Below, in pieces: positions 25,417 to 39,519 of a DNA stretch of 64,000 nt. Source of the stretch: Ficedula albicollis (lineage: Eukaryota > Chordata > Aves > Passeriformes > Muscicapidae); contig NC_021681.1 in assembly GCF_000247815.1 (NCBI RefSeq), positions 22,343,789-22,407,788 of the forward strand. The letters are read 5' to 3'. The position numbers were made by a program, and so were the translations under genes. The stretch's first letter is position 1. Every line of letters starts with the position of its first letter. Below the pieces are notes generated by a model. That model searched no databases and had not been told where the DNA came from. It worked only from the letters and a program-made list of their open reading frames with translations.

Positions 25417-28400
25417 TCCATCCCCTCTCAACACTATCCAGCTTTTGCATTTCAGTTGGGGCCCATCAGCACAGAGAGCTGTGTGTTTCACTCCTGGTGT
25501 TCAGAGCAGGTACTTCTCAGCCACACCACTGAAAAGGGAACCTGGAAGCTGCCAGGATTTCTAGAGACACTGGAATGAGCAAAGGTGGATGGAGAGGGCA
25601 AAGAGCTACATCCCATGGAAGAAAAGCTGAGCAAGAGCAGGAAGAGCAACAGCTGCTTCCTGACAGTGGCTACAGAATAATGACATATGAAACTACATTT
25701 CCAGCCAGTGTGGGGCAGCAAGTAAAGACACATTTCAGATGGTGAATAAGAACCTGTTCCATCTCCTTCTATTGTTTTTTTCTAATAAAATTGCTTTCTC
25801 AGAGCACTGCAGAGGTTACAAGCACAGCCACACTTCAATGCAAGTCCCTCACATACCCAGGAACAGAGGGGCTACTTGCCAGCTGGTTTTTCAGGTCCCT
25901 TTGTGAATCTAATTAAAGCTTTCCATTTTTTTTAGTGTGAGAAGTAGAGCTGCTAATTAACTGCTGAAAATTATCCTGAGGATCCAATATCTGCTGTGCA
26001 GCTACCTAAGCGCTCATCAGCTTTCCAGGGTGAGGGAAGCAGAGATACAGATGGGATGGGAAAAAAAAATCCAACGACTTTTGTAAACAGTGGTGCCTTT
26101 AACCTGAATTTCACAAGAAGCAATACATTAAAAATACATCTGTATATAAAGGTTGGATATCTACAGTAGAGTGCCCACCCACCAAGTATTATCCTCTCTT
26201 TGCATTTCCATTATTCCTGATCCCCCTGCAACTCTTTTTCATAAAAATGAATAAGGAAAAAAGAAATCTAAAAGTGCTAAAAGCACTTTTAGTTCCCTGC
26301 TCCTTCAATGTGTGACAGGTCCTGACTTGGAGGAAGAGAACACTTGTTTAGATGAAGCTTTGTATGATGAGAGACCCATCCTGTTTGCAAGTAATCCTGA
26401 AATCCTGGGACTAGGAGTCTTTATTTCTGATTCAAGGGTTTGTTTAGTGAAAAGATCCCTGTGGGAGTATAGGAAACATCCCCAAAATCCCTGTGGAGCA
26501 CTGGACAACGTGCCATGGCAACTGGCCTCTAGAAATGGGCTGCATTTATATGATTTGTGCTAATTTGTCATCTTAAATGGACCTGGCCACCAGGAGAGGA
26601 TGGGGTCAGGAGGTGGCTAATAGCACATGAAGTGCTGCTGCGTTTCAGGGAGAGCTGGGGGGTGCTTTTAATTAAGATATAACCTAAAAAGGCTTTTCTT
26701 GATGAAATGCCAAAAGCAGAAGCACTAGAAACGAAGCAAGAGATCTGGGCAGATGTCTAACCAATGGAAATGATTTAATGAATTGCCCTTAAACCAGCAA
26801 CAGAGCTACTGAGATGTTTTGCAGATATCAGCAGAAAGGATGTTTGCACTAAAATCCTGGTTTTTCTTTTCCCCTGCCTCTGATGACCCTTCTGGAAAAT
26901 CCCTGCAGCCTGAAGAGCCAAAGCTACCAACAAAGCTCCTTCTTGCCCCTTAGAGAGGAGCCACTGCTGTGCAGGCTGATCCTTGCTGCCTGCCCTTCAG
27001 ATGTCTCCTGCTGCTCCTTGTGGGTGCATTTCACAGCAGCTTTGAATAACAAAAATTAGAAAATCTGGCCATGCCTAACAAATAATACCTGCCTGAGCAG
27101 CAAGGTGATCAATCCACCCCATCCCTCTGTGACTCCAAGGGAAATCCAGATGAGTTCCTATGGAGCACTTCCCATGGGTTGTCCATGGGCTGGTCTTCCA
27201 GGGCCAAAGAAGGCATTTTCCTACTCATGGCTTAGCTGGAGGCATTAAACACTGCTCAGCTGGCTCCAGCTGTGGTTGCTGAGCTGTTACATGTTGTTTG
27301 TGCTTTGCCCACTAAGTGGAGCTGGGGACTCTCCCATCCTTCAATGGTTTCTTTCCCTCCCTGGACCAAGGGACAGGTTATCTGCTGGCAGACCCACTGG
27401 TACTGCCACATCACTCAAATTTGAAGTTCCCCCTCCTGTTTCTATAGAAAGATTGAGTTTTTGAACCCAACTGGTGAAGCCTTGGGCAGGACAGGAGCAT
27501 CCAGAAGGTGATGGATGATCAGAAGGTGAGGGATGACAGAACTTTCTCCTTCAACACTTTCCTGCTTCAGCTTTTTTCACAAATTCCACTAATTCACCTC
27601 TCAAATATCTACAAGTACTGACAGAAATGTCTATTAACACAGAGGGTTTTCAGGAACCTCCTCATAGCATGGTCCCCAGCTGTATTTTTTACACCTGTTT
27701 TATATAAACCACCTAAAAATACCAATAGATGACACAGCAGGTCAGCAACAAACTCACTCCCATCATCTGCCATGAAGATCAATTCAACATTAAAACAAAC
27801 TATTTATTTTGCTAGAGACCATCCAGCACCTGTACAGGTTTATACATTCCCAGCAAAAATTCCCTGGGAGTCTGGGAAAGCAGCTGACCATGGATGAATT
27901 CATCCACACGCCACCACCTTTCCTGCTGCTGAAGATCACGTCAGAAATAACCTCAGAGGAGAACAGAGCACGTCTCTAGGGAAAATAGAGGACATGGAAA
28001 TAAACCAGGGTAAAATTACAGCTTTACAAAACTCATTGCATTACCCTGCAATGGAAGGATAATTAGGAAATTGGTTTTGTACTAATGATTCATATCTAGC
28101 TGGGCAGGAGCTATGTCAGGAACACGACTTTAATTTAACCTAATACTGCAGTACAAAACATGGTTGGCAATATTTTTACATCCAGACCCTCCCAGTGTTG
28201 CTGCTTTTCCTCCCCCACCCCTTCTCCCCAAATCACTGTCCCAGACAAGGACATTTGGAGACCCCCTGCACAACCCAAATAGCAGCTAATTGTCCTTAAT
28301 GTTCCTGCAATGGGGCAGGTTCAATCTGAAATTGCTGGGCTGGCGGGATTATTTTCCATGAACCTGATTATGATTTCTGAGAGTCAATTTATTACCAAAT

Positions 28401-31400
28401 GATCTTCTAATTGGTGAGGCTGGATAAAATCCATGAGATCACTGAAGTCTTATCCTGGGACTGGTCCACATGGTGCTCCTACCAGGAAGTCTTTAAAAAA
28501 AAAGTCTGAATGTCACGTTCTTGGAAGGCAAGATTTTAAGATATGTTCAAGCCTTCCTATTCAACTGTAACAAACTTTTCCCTGTGTTAAAGGAAATTAT
28601 TCCATTCAAATCATGTCAGCACATTGTCAGTGTTGGCTGGAATGATCACAACTTGCAAAAACAGTGTATTTATGCAGCATATATATTAAGGTTGCCTCTA
28701 CAAGGGTTTTTCTTTGCAGACAAAAAAGAATTTGCCTGACAAAAATTTACAATTTCTCATGGAAGCATTAACCATGGAAACCACACTACTGATATGCAAT
28801 GAGACATAAATGTCACCCACCACTGCACAATAATCTCTGGATGAGGAGTAGATTGATAAAAAATAGTAGTTTGTGAAAAATAGTCTACAAGTTTTTTCAG
28901 TGATCACCCTATATTTATGCGGCAAGCAATGAGTTCTCTTTAGTGTTTAATTAATTTAATTAATATAGAAGTATTTAATGAACGGTAGATTTAATCTTTC
29001 CTCTGTTTCTTTGCATCCCAAATTTTAGAGCAACTCGATATCTCTTCCAAATTTATAATGGGAGCTTCTTTCTCAATAGTGGCCTCAAGGCACAAGAATA
29101 TGAATTTAATGTACTTACATAAAGTAAAATAAGAAATATCCTATTAGCCAATTCCTTTTAATCTAAGAAAAGAGACAAGGATTTCACAGCATGAAAAATT
29201 TTCTAATATATTGAACCATATTGCCATTATTGCTTTATTGCCTGTAATGACAGGGCTCTTATCAGCACATCCTCTTGGTAAATGAATAAACCCTTTTACA
29301 GCACAGCTCTGGCACAAATGCTAGCCGTGGGATGGGACAGGGGAGGCACAGGATGGCTGTCCTGCCCTGAGGCACCCACCAGCAGGCACTCACCCACGTG
29401 GGCAGCACTGCTGTCCTTGGAGGCTCTGCTCAAAGCAGAGATTTGGTGATTTAAAGATGAACAGGATCATACCCAGCTCCTGCACCCTTCCCCTGCCCAT
29501 TCCAGCCAAAACCATGGCAGGAGCTGGTGCCACACCAACCTCTGCTGGGGGACACAGAGGGGACCCCAGAGCCGGTTCTGCTCCTGGGCACCAGTGCAGA
29601 GAAGCACCAGGAATTTACCGGGGAGAATTTGCCTTTGAGGAATTATTTCACTGAATGTCTCACTCCAGAGAGGACTTCACACATTACTGAGCTAAAACAC
29701 TTAATAAACACTGATGAGAGTGTCCCAGTATGCAAATGCATTCTGTATTTTGGTGAATATATGTGAGAAAGAAACATTTGCTGACCCTTCCAAGATGCCT
29801 GAATGGGGTCTTCCCAGTTAGATCTCTGCCTCTTTCACTCATACATATAAAATCAAAACACAGGTCTAAACTTCCATTGTGAAGCCAGTTCTGTGCCAAG
29901 TGACTGAAAAATCACTTCACTGCATCAGTTTCCTAATTATTTACAGGCAGACTGGTGCTACCTTTCCTGTTAGATAGGGTTCCCATAGCAACATTACTTT
30001 TATCACATAAGAGGATTTACCAGATTAAAACAGACGCCTTCAGGTAATTAAAATACACGAAATTTCTTTGTTATTTACATTTCTGCTAGTGAAGAACCAC
30101 AATACTCAATTCAAACCAGGATGTTGAGGATCTTTGCGACCGAACAAACAAGGAATAAAGCTGTCAGTGTTTGTCTAGTACAAAATGGGGACATGCCAGC
30201 TGCAGGAGGCATTGCACACAAAAAGCCTCCCAGTCTGGAGCATGCAATGCTGAGAAGAGCAGGCTGTGCAACCTGGTATTTGCATTTGGAGACAGTGCCA
30301 GAAGGTTGGGACGAATGGCCTGGTTTATTTTCTGGAGAGTCAGTTTTCAAGAGAAGACATAATGCTTTGGATGTGTAAGAGCTGTAACCCTGGTGTCCTG
30401 GGCTGAATGAGGGTGGTGAGGGGTGGATTTGAGGGTGGTCACCTGTTTCCCAGATGATTTCCCAGATGACATGGCCATTGCCACCTCTACCTTACAAGGT
30501 GTCAGACCTCCAGCTTATCAGAGACTGTGCAAAACTCGTTCTTCCCAAAGCTGCAAAATTTGAGCTCCAGATACAAGAGCTCAAGGATCAAAACCAATGC
30601 ATCTAATCATTTCCATCTTTCTCCAAAGGGTTTGCATTTTGGGTTTTGCTAAAGGGGCATCCCTTAGCACTGCCAGAGGCTCTCTCCCATCTTTACACCT
30701 GTAATGCTCCTAGATGCCCCAGCCTGTTGCAGGTGAAGGCAGAGACAGGGTTCAACATCTCCTGTAAAGGTGATGGGGATTGGAGCAGCTCTGGGAGTTC
30801 TGGAGTTGGAAAAAAAAAGAAATAAGAGAGCAGGGAAAGTCAGATCTGGAAAAAAACCCAGCCTTTCTTTGGGTGATGCAGGGCATTTTGCTCAGGGGAG
30901 TTGTTTCTGCTGATGCTGTGGCCATCAGGTAAGTGCTGGAGGGTGGAAGCAGGTGTTTGTCCCTGTCCTGGGGAGCAGGGACTCCAGCCAGTGAAAGCAC
31001 TTTGGTTAGAGGGCTGAAACAACCTGCACACCAGTCACCCCCTCCACATCAGTAGCAGTGAAGACAGGTCATCAGAAAGCTGAATCTCAAGCTGCTTCAC
31101 TGTGAAACTACGTCCCACACCACAGTATATTTGCATGGCTTCCAGTAAACTGAACTGCAGAAACTCCCTCTTGAATTAAATGTCATCGGTGTATTTTAAG
31201 ATCTTTGTTTCTAATTAATCTAAAATTTGAGTGACTTCTGTGGAAATTTTTCTTGTTTGAAAGTATTGGGAGTATTAAATTCAATGTTGTTCTCCACTGT
31301 GTGCTGAGCTACACCACTTATTTACTCCACAGCTGAAAGTCTGGAGGAGTGAGGACTTAAATCACTTCGTGTAGGAGGCAACTTCAACTTTAACAGCAGA

Positions 31401-33273
31401 GGCAGCTCAGCCTTCCAGCCTTCTTCATGCCTGCTTTGAGAGCTTCAGCAGGAATTCAGTGCATGTTGCCTAACCCTTGGCAAGCCTCAACTCCTCCCAG
31501 CAGCCAGCTCTGCACAGACCAGAGGTGGATGAAAGAAAAAAAGACATTTAAATGCAGACAGGGGTGCCCTCATGGTTTTCTCTGAGAATCATGACAGTTT
31601 CTCCTGGGGATGAGCAGAGCAGCTCACCCTCTCAGAAGTGAGATTTGCAGTGCCCACAATCCACACAGACCCACCATCCTGAGTCACATTTCAAGCTTCT
31701 TTGCCAGACAGTATAACTAGGAACTTTTTTTCTGAAGTTACAAAAGAAGAGCTAAGTCCCATTATTTGGTGTTACTCACTGTGTCCAGCCTTGCATGACA
31801 CAGAACTGCAATTAAAGCCTGACTGCTCTGATGACAGGCAGAAGAGAGTAACTTGTAGCTGGAACTACACCAATCCCTGGAAATCCAGTTTAGCCCCTGG
31901 AAGGCCAATCTAATGCTGTCTCAGATGTTTCCATTGCAAATGGCTCATGAAGCCCATATGTGACATCGTTGTGGCCTTGCAATGTCCTTTAATTGTCCTC
32001 TTATGTCCTTAAAAATATGTATTTGTTTTCAGGAAGATGAAATGGAAATAATTTTTAATGCAAAATGAGTACAGAAGTGATTACACTTCCACAGAAGGAA
32101 ATTAAACCAATACTGTTATGCCTGGCAAGTCTCCTCCACCCTTTGAATAATCTGGTTAACTCTAGATTAAAAAACCATAAAGAACTGGAAGACAGGACAG
32201 TGCCCATAAAGCAAAGCTGTAAACCCAGCCAATACCCTTCACTCATCTGGGAAAAATGTTGATTTGGGGTTGTTTGGAGCAGATTTAGGTGCTACCATGG
32301 AGTTTTGATGATGCTGGCATGGCAGAGCAGCCCTTGGGTTTGCACTGACTGAACTCTGTGGTGGATCACCTATTCCTGAGTGCTGCAGACTAAATCTAGC
32401 ACCAAAGCAAATGGCTCACGTGGCAAGATGGAAGCCCCTGGGCTCAGGTGACCACCTGAACTCATAAAAGATTTCTAAATGAACAGAAAGGGAAAGATGC
32501 TGCATTTGGAGGATGATGAGGATGTTCAGTTCCTCATTGCTGGAAGACCTGTGGCTCATCCATAAATGCTCTGAGCATTTCACTCTCTTACAGCAGTGTT
32601 ACACAAATGCCCAGCAGCTCCAACCAGTAGATAGGACACAAATGACATATTCCTACAGTCTTTGAGTGCAGGATGCTCACAGACCCGCTCACAGAAGTGA
32701 TGCTCTCTGCTCTGGATGATATCAGCCTCTGGGCTCTGAATCTTTTCTAGCTGTCCCTAAAACATTCATCTACTTGAGGGCTCAGCCTTACCAATCTTTA
32801 CAACACAAACATTACCTGTTGGCACTTATTTGGATTAAAATTGCAAACCACTTATTTTCTAGACATTAAATTTTAGTATAAAGTTTCAAAGCCCATTGTG
32901 AGAACTCTCCATTCCCTGCTGTAGCCAAGCAGCAGCCACTAATGCTGCTGGCACACACTCTTGCCAGGCTACACCTAATCACTGCCCGCTGAGCCAGGGC
33001 ACAGATCCAAAATCAGGAATTAACAGAGCTGTTGTAGATCACAAGTGTGATCAGCTGGGAATTTACTGAGAACAGCAGCTGGAAAATGTGCCATTGTCAG
33101 AGAATTTGGAAGGGCAGGTGCCTGGACTCTGCTGGTCCTTCAGCAGTGCTTTGCCACTGCCTAGATGATCTTTGGACTTCAGCACAGTTTGCCCCAAGGA
33201 TTCCCCCCAGCCCCATCAGCAGATTCATCTCTGCTTGGGCAAAGAGCAGATGTAGATGATTCTGTGATGTAGA
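25417..33273. other. intergenic, no gene seen; possible conserved AT-rich elements near 28.1-28.5 kb
   Basis: Nearly 8 kb with no supportable exon or RNA gene. 28080-28150 and 28350-28440 are AT-rich with several homeodomain-type TAAT/ATTA words and look like conserved non-coding elements, but this cannot be tested without an alignment. 28940-28980 has short direct TTAATTAATTTAATTAAT-type repeats. Confidence 0.4.
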
Positions 33274-33346
33274 CTCATAGAATCCCCTAGGCTGGAATTC
33301 TAGGATCACCGAGTCCAACATAAATCTAACACTGCCAAGCCCACCA
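33274..33346 (-). mobile_element. CR1 LINE 3' fragment
   Basis: CATAGAATCCCCTAGGCTGG, ATCACCGAGTCCAACATAAA and CTAACACTGCCAAGCCCACC match the reverse complement of a CR1 3' end (subfamily with CACTGCCAAGTCCACC). Just before it, GATTCTGTGATG at 33258-33269 is a forward-orientation terminal motif, giving a small head-to-head look. Confidence 0.8.
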
Positions 33347-36300
33347 GCTTCAGGGCGGCTTCACATCATAGCATGACAAGATGTGGCTGCCTGAAGGGTT
33401 CCTGCCAGGTCTGAGATCTCACCCAGGTCCTCCTCAGCAGCAAGGGATGGAAGCACTTCATGGGGACAATGCACCTCAGCTGCCCCAGACATCTGCTCAG
33501 CAACCCCAGGGATCTTCACACAAATATCTTGGCTTGGACATGACTCATGGAGTGATTCAAGTACCTGTGACTCAGCTTCCAATTGATTGTTGTGGTCATA
33601 GCCCAGCTGCTAAAATCTAATGTGAAGGTCATTTGAATGAAATGAAACAGGCATCTTCCTAAGGATGATTTACTGGTTTGACTCTTCCCCATGGATTTTC
33701 TAATTTCAGAAAATGGACTGACAGCATACAATCTCTTCTGTACAAAGCCTGACTCACTTATCCACACAAACACAACAGAGGCAGAGGGGTTAAAACAGTG
33801 ATTTCCTACTCTGCCTTGGCATTTCCCTTGGGCACAGCCACTCTGTTCCTGGGATCCTGCTTCTCATGCCCCTGGTTTATGTGTGTTCCTGCTTTCCTCT
33901 ACACAGTCTGGACAACAACTGCCTTGTTTAAACTCAATTTTTTGAATCACACAGTTTCTCATCTTCCCTTGTAGGGGAAGCCATTCCCTACCTGGAAAGA
34001 GTCATCCATTATAAGTTAAACAACAGTGGAAAGGAAACCCCGGGAAAACTTGGTGTTATCTTGCAGCAAGCAACGTCTCTGTCAGCAAACAAAACAACAG
34101 TGGTCCCAAACATATGACAAATATTTTACTTTTTTTAAAAAAATTAAATCTGAACCAAAGCAATCAATGCCCCAATTCTGAAAAAACCCCTGTAAACAAC
34201 AGTTCAACTGGGCTTTCCCCAAGAGACAACTAATTTTATGCTTGATCAGAAAGAACACATTTTACTCCCAATTATAATTTTAATCCTTTCCCTAACTCAC
34301 ATACATTAACGCTCAAAGGTGATTAGAGTTGCAAGACATGAAATAATCAAGTTTAAGCACTATACAAAACAGTCAGCAGTTTCTGCACAAGGCAGAACAT
34401 AACTTCAACAAATTTATTACCAGAGTTACCCTTTTGAGACTATCTAAGGATTTTCTGTTGACAAAAATATTTCCTTTATTCCCACATTATTTGCCTAAAG
34501 TATTTCCTGGAACACCAAATAAAAGGACAATAAAGTAGTTGCTTTCATAACTCTTCATACACAACTTATGGTTTGTATGGGCCCCTCTGAGCTTTTTTTT
34601 TTTGCTTGGCTTTTTGACTCATCTGAACTAATTTACTTTGGGTCAAATCCAGAAACCTTTATTGAGGCAAAGATTCATCACCTCCAAATGACCAAATCTT
34701 GAAAGATGCTTCAGTCCCAGAAATAAAACCATCAATTCCATCAGGCTAATTCCTCTCTGCTAATAAATTAGATAGGTTTGGGACCATTCTCTCAGATATT
34801 GGCCAGCTGGCACAGGAGGATTCGTGTCCATAATGTTTAACTCTCCCAATCTGCAGAACAAAAAGTTTTGTGAAAATCGCCTGTGGGGAGCATTGACCCA
34901 TCCTGCTGCACCATGATCCCAGCTCATCCCATGACCCATCCCATCTGCACCAAGGGGGGAGTGCCATGGACATCTCTAAGAACTGAATGGTGTCAAGGAA
35001 TGACCTCCTGCACCAGGAAATGAGATTTCAGAGTCCTGAGCAAAATGTAGCCTCAAACTCCAGCTTGGGTCAACACATTTGCTGGTGTGCACAGACCTTT
35101 ATCACAGAAACTCTCAGGGAATCCCAAAGTAAAACACACCCAAGGCTCCTGAACTTAGCAGAACACAACATTCTTTGGGTTAATCTTGGAAGCTTGAACT
35201 TGAGTTTTCCAGTTATAATGCCTTCCTGATGCAGCTGATAGGAAAACCTGGATAATCCTCAAACAACCCGCTGCATTACTGTGTTTCTTCACTTAATCCC
35301 TCATGGATAAGAGTGAGAGGAATTATTAAGAGAACAGGATGAATTGACACTATTGACAGACCAATGTTGTGAAATATGCTCAGTACTGAACATATTGCTG
35401 CCCCTGAGCAGCAGTGAGGGAGGTCTGGGCTCTGGCTGCCTTGGCACAGCACAGAAACCATGGTGTGATGCCTTACTCTGCTTTTCTCCTCCCCCTCAGG
35501 CAGGGCTCTTGCCTAGGGAATGACTAATGCCATATTCAATTTCCTTAATACGGCTTTGTATTGCTTGTACTGCAATGGAAATTTATATTGGAGTCTGAAC
35601 AGAGGGAACCTGCTCTGGAAGGAGGGGAAGGACAGCCAAAGCCAGAGCCAGGGGCACTCCTGGGCTCACCACCAGCTTTGTGCTCATGGCTCAGGAGCCA
35701 CCCTCCCTCAAGGGCACACTGTCCTCTTCAAGGGAGCACTCCTCATTTAAGTCAATTATTTCAAAGTTTTTGCTGCTTGCCCCAGAGGTCTCAAACAAAG
35801 CCAAGGGAAACCCTAAACACGGAACCTGAGCTGTGTTTTGCACTGTAACCTCCATTTAGCACCATTCTTCTGGTGCTTATCCTCTCTGTCCAGTCCTCTT
35901 TTCTCCAGGCCAAGCCTTAGGCTAAAGGATGCCTCCAAAACTCTGAGAATGTTTTTTCTCCTCTACTGCTTGAAACGAATTTTTTTTAAAAAAAGTTGAC
36001 TACCTTTTATTGTCTGTGTAATTCAGGCAGCACTGCACCATCTGTGTTTCACGTTCAGGGAGAGAGAGGCAGGAAGCACTCACATACCCAAAGAAAGACT
36101 ATCAAATTAAATGGAACAATGGAAAAAAAAAAAGCCATCCTGTAACCTAGTTTGTGTTTCTACGCTGTTTATGGTGATATGAAAGTGCTGCTTGATCAAA
36201 GAACAATTTCCAGGCTATTGTACAGTCAATTGGATTTTTCTTGGATACTGAGCTGTTTCCCAGTTCCCGTAGATATTGAACCTGGAAACACGGCTGCAGC

Positions 36301-38070
36301 CAGAGCAGAGGGGTTGGAAATTGTGTGCAGATGCACTAAATGCTCATCCATGGCTTCACATGTGCTCCCTGCCCTCCCACACAGCCCGTGGGACGTGCCC
36401 TGGGCATGGCACTGCCTGCACATCCCACAGGGACTGGGAAGGCTGACAAAGGAAAATGGGAAAGGAGGCCAGCAGCACAGAGGATGGAAACAGGAAAACA
36501 TCCGCGGAAAACAAGGAGCCCAAAACCCCAATTTTCCAAAGCTGACATGCTGCTTCCCCACGCTCCCAGCAGCAAAGGCAGCTCTGTGCCGTGAAGAGAA
36601 GCAGTTCAATCCCTCGCCCCCAGACACCACCACAGGATCACACAGCGTGTGCTGCAACTTCAGCATTGAAACGAGAATCTCATCTACACCCAGCTCGTTT
36701 CAAACTTAGAGGGGAAAAAGAAAAGACATTATTGAGCAGTGGGCTGGGTGAACCATGAGTAATAATTCCTGACCCCATGCTGAGGTTGTTAGTTGTGAGG
36801 AAAAGGTTCATTCTCTCCTCCTTTACTTTTTAAAGTGCTTTAGAGTTCTTCATTCCTCTCACAAACTCAAGAGTTATTTTACCAACCTCCAGAACAGTCT
36901 TAGCACAGCACAGCATGGTGCTGTTACAAGCACTCAACAACAGCTTTGTGTGTGCACCAAGTGGGCCAGGCTGCAGGCTGGTCCTCCCTGGCATCAGCAG
37001 AGCTTGCAAGGCCTGGGATATTCTGAATTGAAATCAGTCAGGTCTTTCACAATGTAAAATAGAAAAAGAAGAATAAAGAAAATAAATAACTGCACTGTCA
37101 GGAAAAAACATAACTCCAGGAGAAAATAGCAAGGCAGTTAAATATTCCATCCTAACAGGTCAAAAGGAAAGTGGTGGCTGTTTCTAACAAAACTATTACA
37201 CTATCACTAAATTTGCATTATTATTTCAGAATATTAAATCCATGCCCCAAAGGTGTCTCTGTCTGGAGTCCAATAGACTGCAAAGAGAGTGATTAGGACA
37301 GCAAAGTGTTCTGTAAAATGCCTTCTGCCATCTGCCAGTCCTGTGCCACTTTCCAGCACTCAGGTATCACTGATACTTTCCCATCTGCAAACCCTCTGCC
37401 TCGCTTCCAGCCACTCCATAAACATTTCTTGGTTTCCACTGCCCCACAGTCCTTCTGCATTTAGTTACTCCTGTGAAGACTTAAGAGAAGCACACAGACA
37501 TTTTACTCAAAGTCATCCTGGAAAAACATCACCCAGCCCTCCTGTTCCAAATCTGCGGTTATATATGAGGCTCCATCTCCAGTGCTACCCAGCAGGGCCC
37601 CTTTACCTGCAAGAGGGGACTCTCAGCACAGCCCTGACAGCCTGAGGGATTCATGAGCACAGGACTGAACAGGGATGGGAAGTAAAGCAATTGCTTTAGA
37701 CGAGAAAGACAGAAATTTTTCTTCTTTTCTTCTTTTTTTTTTTTTGGTGTATGCACTCGATAGAAGAAAAATAACTGCAGGGAGAGACTGTGGGTGAGTG
37801 ATGGGTTCTCAGCTTAGCAATATCTCCAGAAGAAATTCTGTATCATTATATTTTGCTCTTGGGAGCAGTGATGGACGAGCTCTTCTCCTCCACATCTTCC
37901 CCCAGTTAAACAGAGCAGACTCTCATCAAACTGGCTTTGTCTTGATTCCCACCCTCCTCAACCTTTTGGGAAGGGACAGGGGAAACCCACTTGGGGATCC
38001 ACAGCAGGCTGTGCAATCAGACTGGGAGGTGCCAGTGTCTTCCAGCCCCTCCTCAACTTCTCTGCCAGGG
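33347..38070. other. intergenic, no gene seen
   Basis: No exon, RNA gene or transposon was recognised. A 13-nt poly-T lies near 37733-37745, and T/A inverted runs at about 35980-35996 could form a small hairpin. A frame of 185 codons at 36152-36709 overlaps a 146-codon frame on the other strand and has no known domain. Confidence 0.45.
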
Positions 38071-38177
38071 TCTCACCACCCTCTGAATAAGGAATTTCTC
38101 CCTAATATTTAAGCTAAATCTCTCCTCTTTTAGTTTAAAGCCATTCCCCCTTGTCCTGTCGCTATCTGCCTGTGTAA
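38071..38177 (-). mobile_element. CR1 LINE internal fragment
   Basis: TCTCACCACCCTCTGAATAA, GGAATTTCTCCCTAATATTT, CTCCTCTTTTAGTTTAAAGC and CATTCCCCCTTGTCCTGTCG match the reverse complement of the CR1 3' region just upstream of the tail. Confidence 0.85.
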
Positions 38178-38222
38178 AATGAGAAATGTTCAACTGAAAA
38201 ACACAGAAATGAGAAATGTTCA
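38178..38222. repeat. 30-bp direct repeat (AAATGAGAAATGTTCA)
   Basis: The word AAATGAGAAATGTTCA begins at about 38178 and again 30 bp later, directly after the CR1 fragment. Two partial copies. Confidence 0.6.
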
Positions 38223-39453
38223 GGTGGCAAAACTCACAGAGGAAGGTGAATGCTAAATATCCAGACAAGAAAAAGCAACAAAGTTGTTCTCCTCAATACA
38301 AAATCTGAAAATGGGGACAGAGCACATCCCACTGCTCTGCTATTGCAAATAAAATGCTTCTGCAAGAGAAATAGATATTTTCTGAGGAAAAAAACCAAAC
38401 CAAAACAAAAAAACAGGGGAGGGAACTAATCAAATTCAATGTTCTTCAGCAGTATAAGACTAATGCCTCCCACTCCAATGTCATTTCAATAATTTGAAAA
38501 GAGAAGTAAAACCTTTAATGTCTAATTTGCTTTCCTGAGTTCATCTCCAAAGCCCCCTAAGTAAAAAGCTCATAATGAAGGTGTGTAAATATGAAGATGG
38601 TGGCACAGACCTGTAGGTCTGGGGTCAGGTTCAGCCCTCAGAAGTGATGTGCCATCCCCAGAGTTTTGGCCAACCACTTCTTCCTGGCTCATCTGGATGG
38701 AATGAAAGCTCTGATGGTTTGGCTACTGGAGAAGGCCTGGAGCTCCCTGGCAGCTCCAGGGAGCAGGTGTGTTCAGTTTGGGGGAAAAGGCAAGCACAGA
38801 TGTCAAAATGCCACTTTATCAGATTCATCAATCAATGAGATAATTAAACAAACAAACCCAAACCCAGAAGTTATTATTTTTCCATTCCAATCTATACTTA
38901 TTGCTTCTCTTTCCTTCATTTCCATCTGAATCACAGGATTTCCATGGATCAGCCTCCTGTGAGGCAGTGGAAAACACATCCAGATCCAAAATCCATGCCC
39001 AAACATGCCCATTTCACACATTTCTAGGCTATACCTCACCCTCACTGTTTAGAGCTCTCCTTTTAGCTCATCCACTGGGTACCCAGGTGGGAGACCAGGA
39101 ATAACATTAGTTTTAAGAAAATAAAAGAATCTGTTCAGTATTCTGGAAATGTTGAAGCTGGGAGCAGAATTAAAACCAAAACAGCACCGCCCTTCCATAC
39201 AGAAGAAATTACCACTGTCTAGCCATCCTTTATTTTTTAAATTTTATAAATTTCCCCCTGCTATTAAGGATTATTTGCACTGCCAAAAACTGATCTCTCT
39301 TTGCCAGCTCCTCCTTGTAGTCTATAGTCTCTTTTTTTCCAGTGGAGACAAAGCCATAGTGAATAATAGCACTGCAGATTTACCAGATAAATATCAAAAG
39401 AAATATTGCTATAGACTTTGCCTTGAAAGCATCAAGTAGATGGGTATTTCCAG
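38223..39453. other. intergenic, no gene seen
   Basis: AT-rich with A-rich patches such as 38390-38412. Nothing coding was recognised. Confidence 0.45.
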
Positions 39454-39519
39454 CATTAAAAAAAAAAAAAAAAAAACCCCCCCCCCCCCCCCCCCAACAT
39501 TAAAAAAAAAAAAAAAAAA
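39454..39519. repeat. CATT-A19 / C19 / AACATT-A18 block
   Basis: CATT plus 19 A (39454-39476), 19 C (39477-39495), then AACATT plus 18 A (to 39519) and GG. The shared word CATT plus 18 A is 22 nt long and present on both sides of the C run, the same geometry as 1301-1372. Deleting one copy with the C run gives a simple poly-A tract. Confidence 0.85.
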
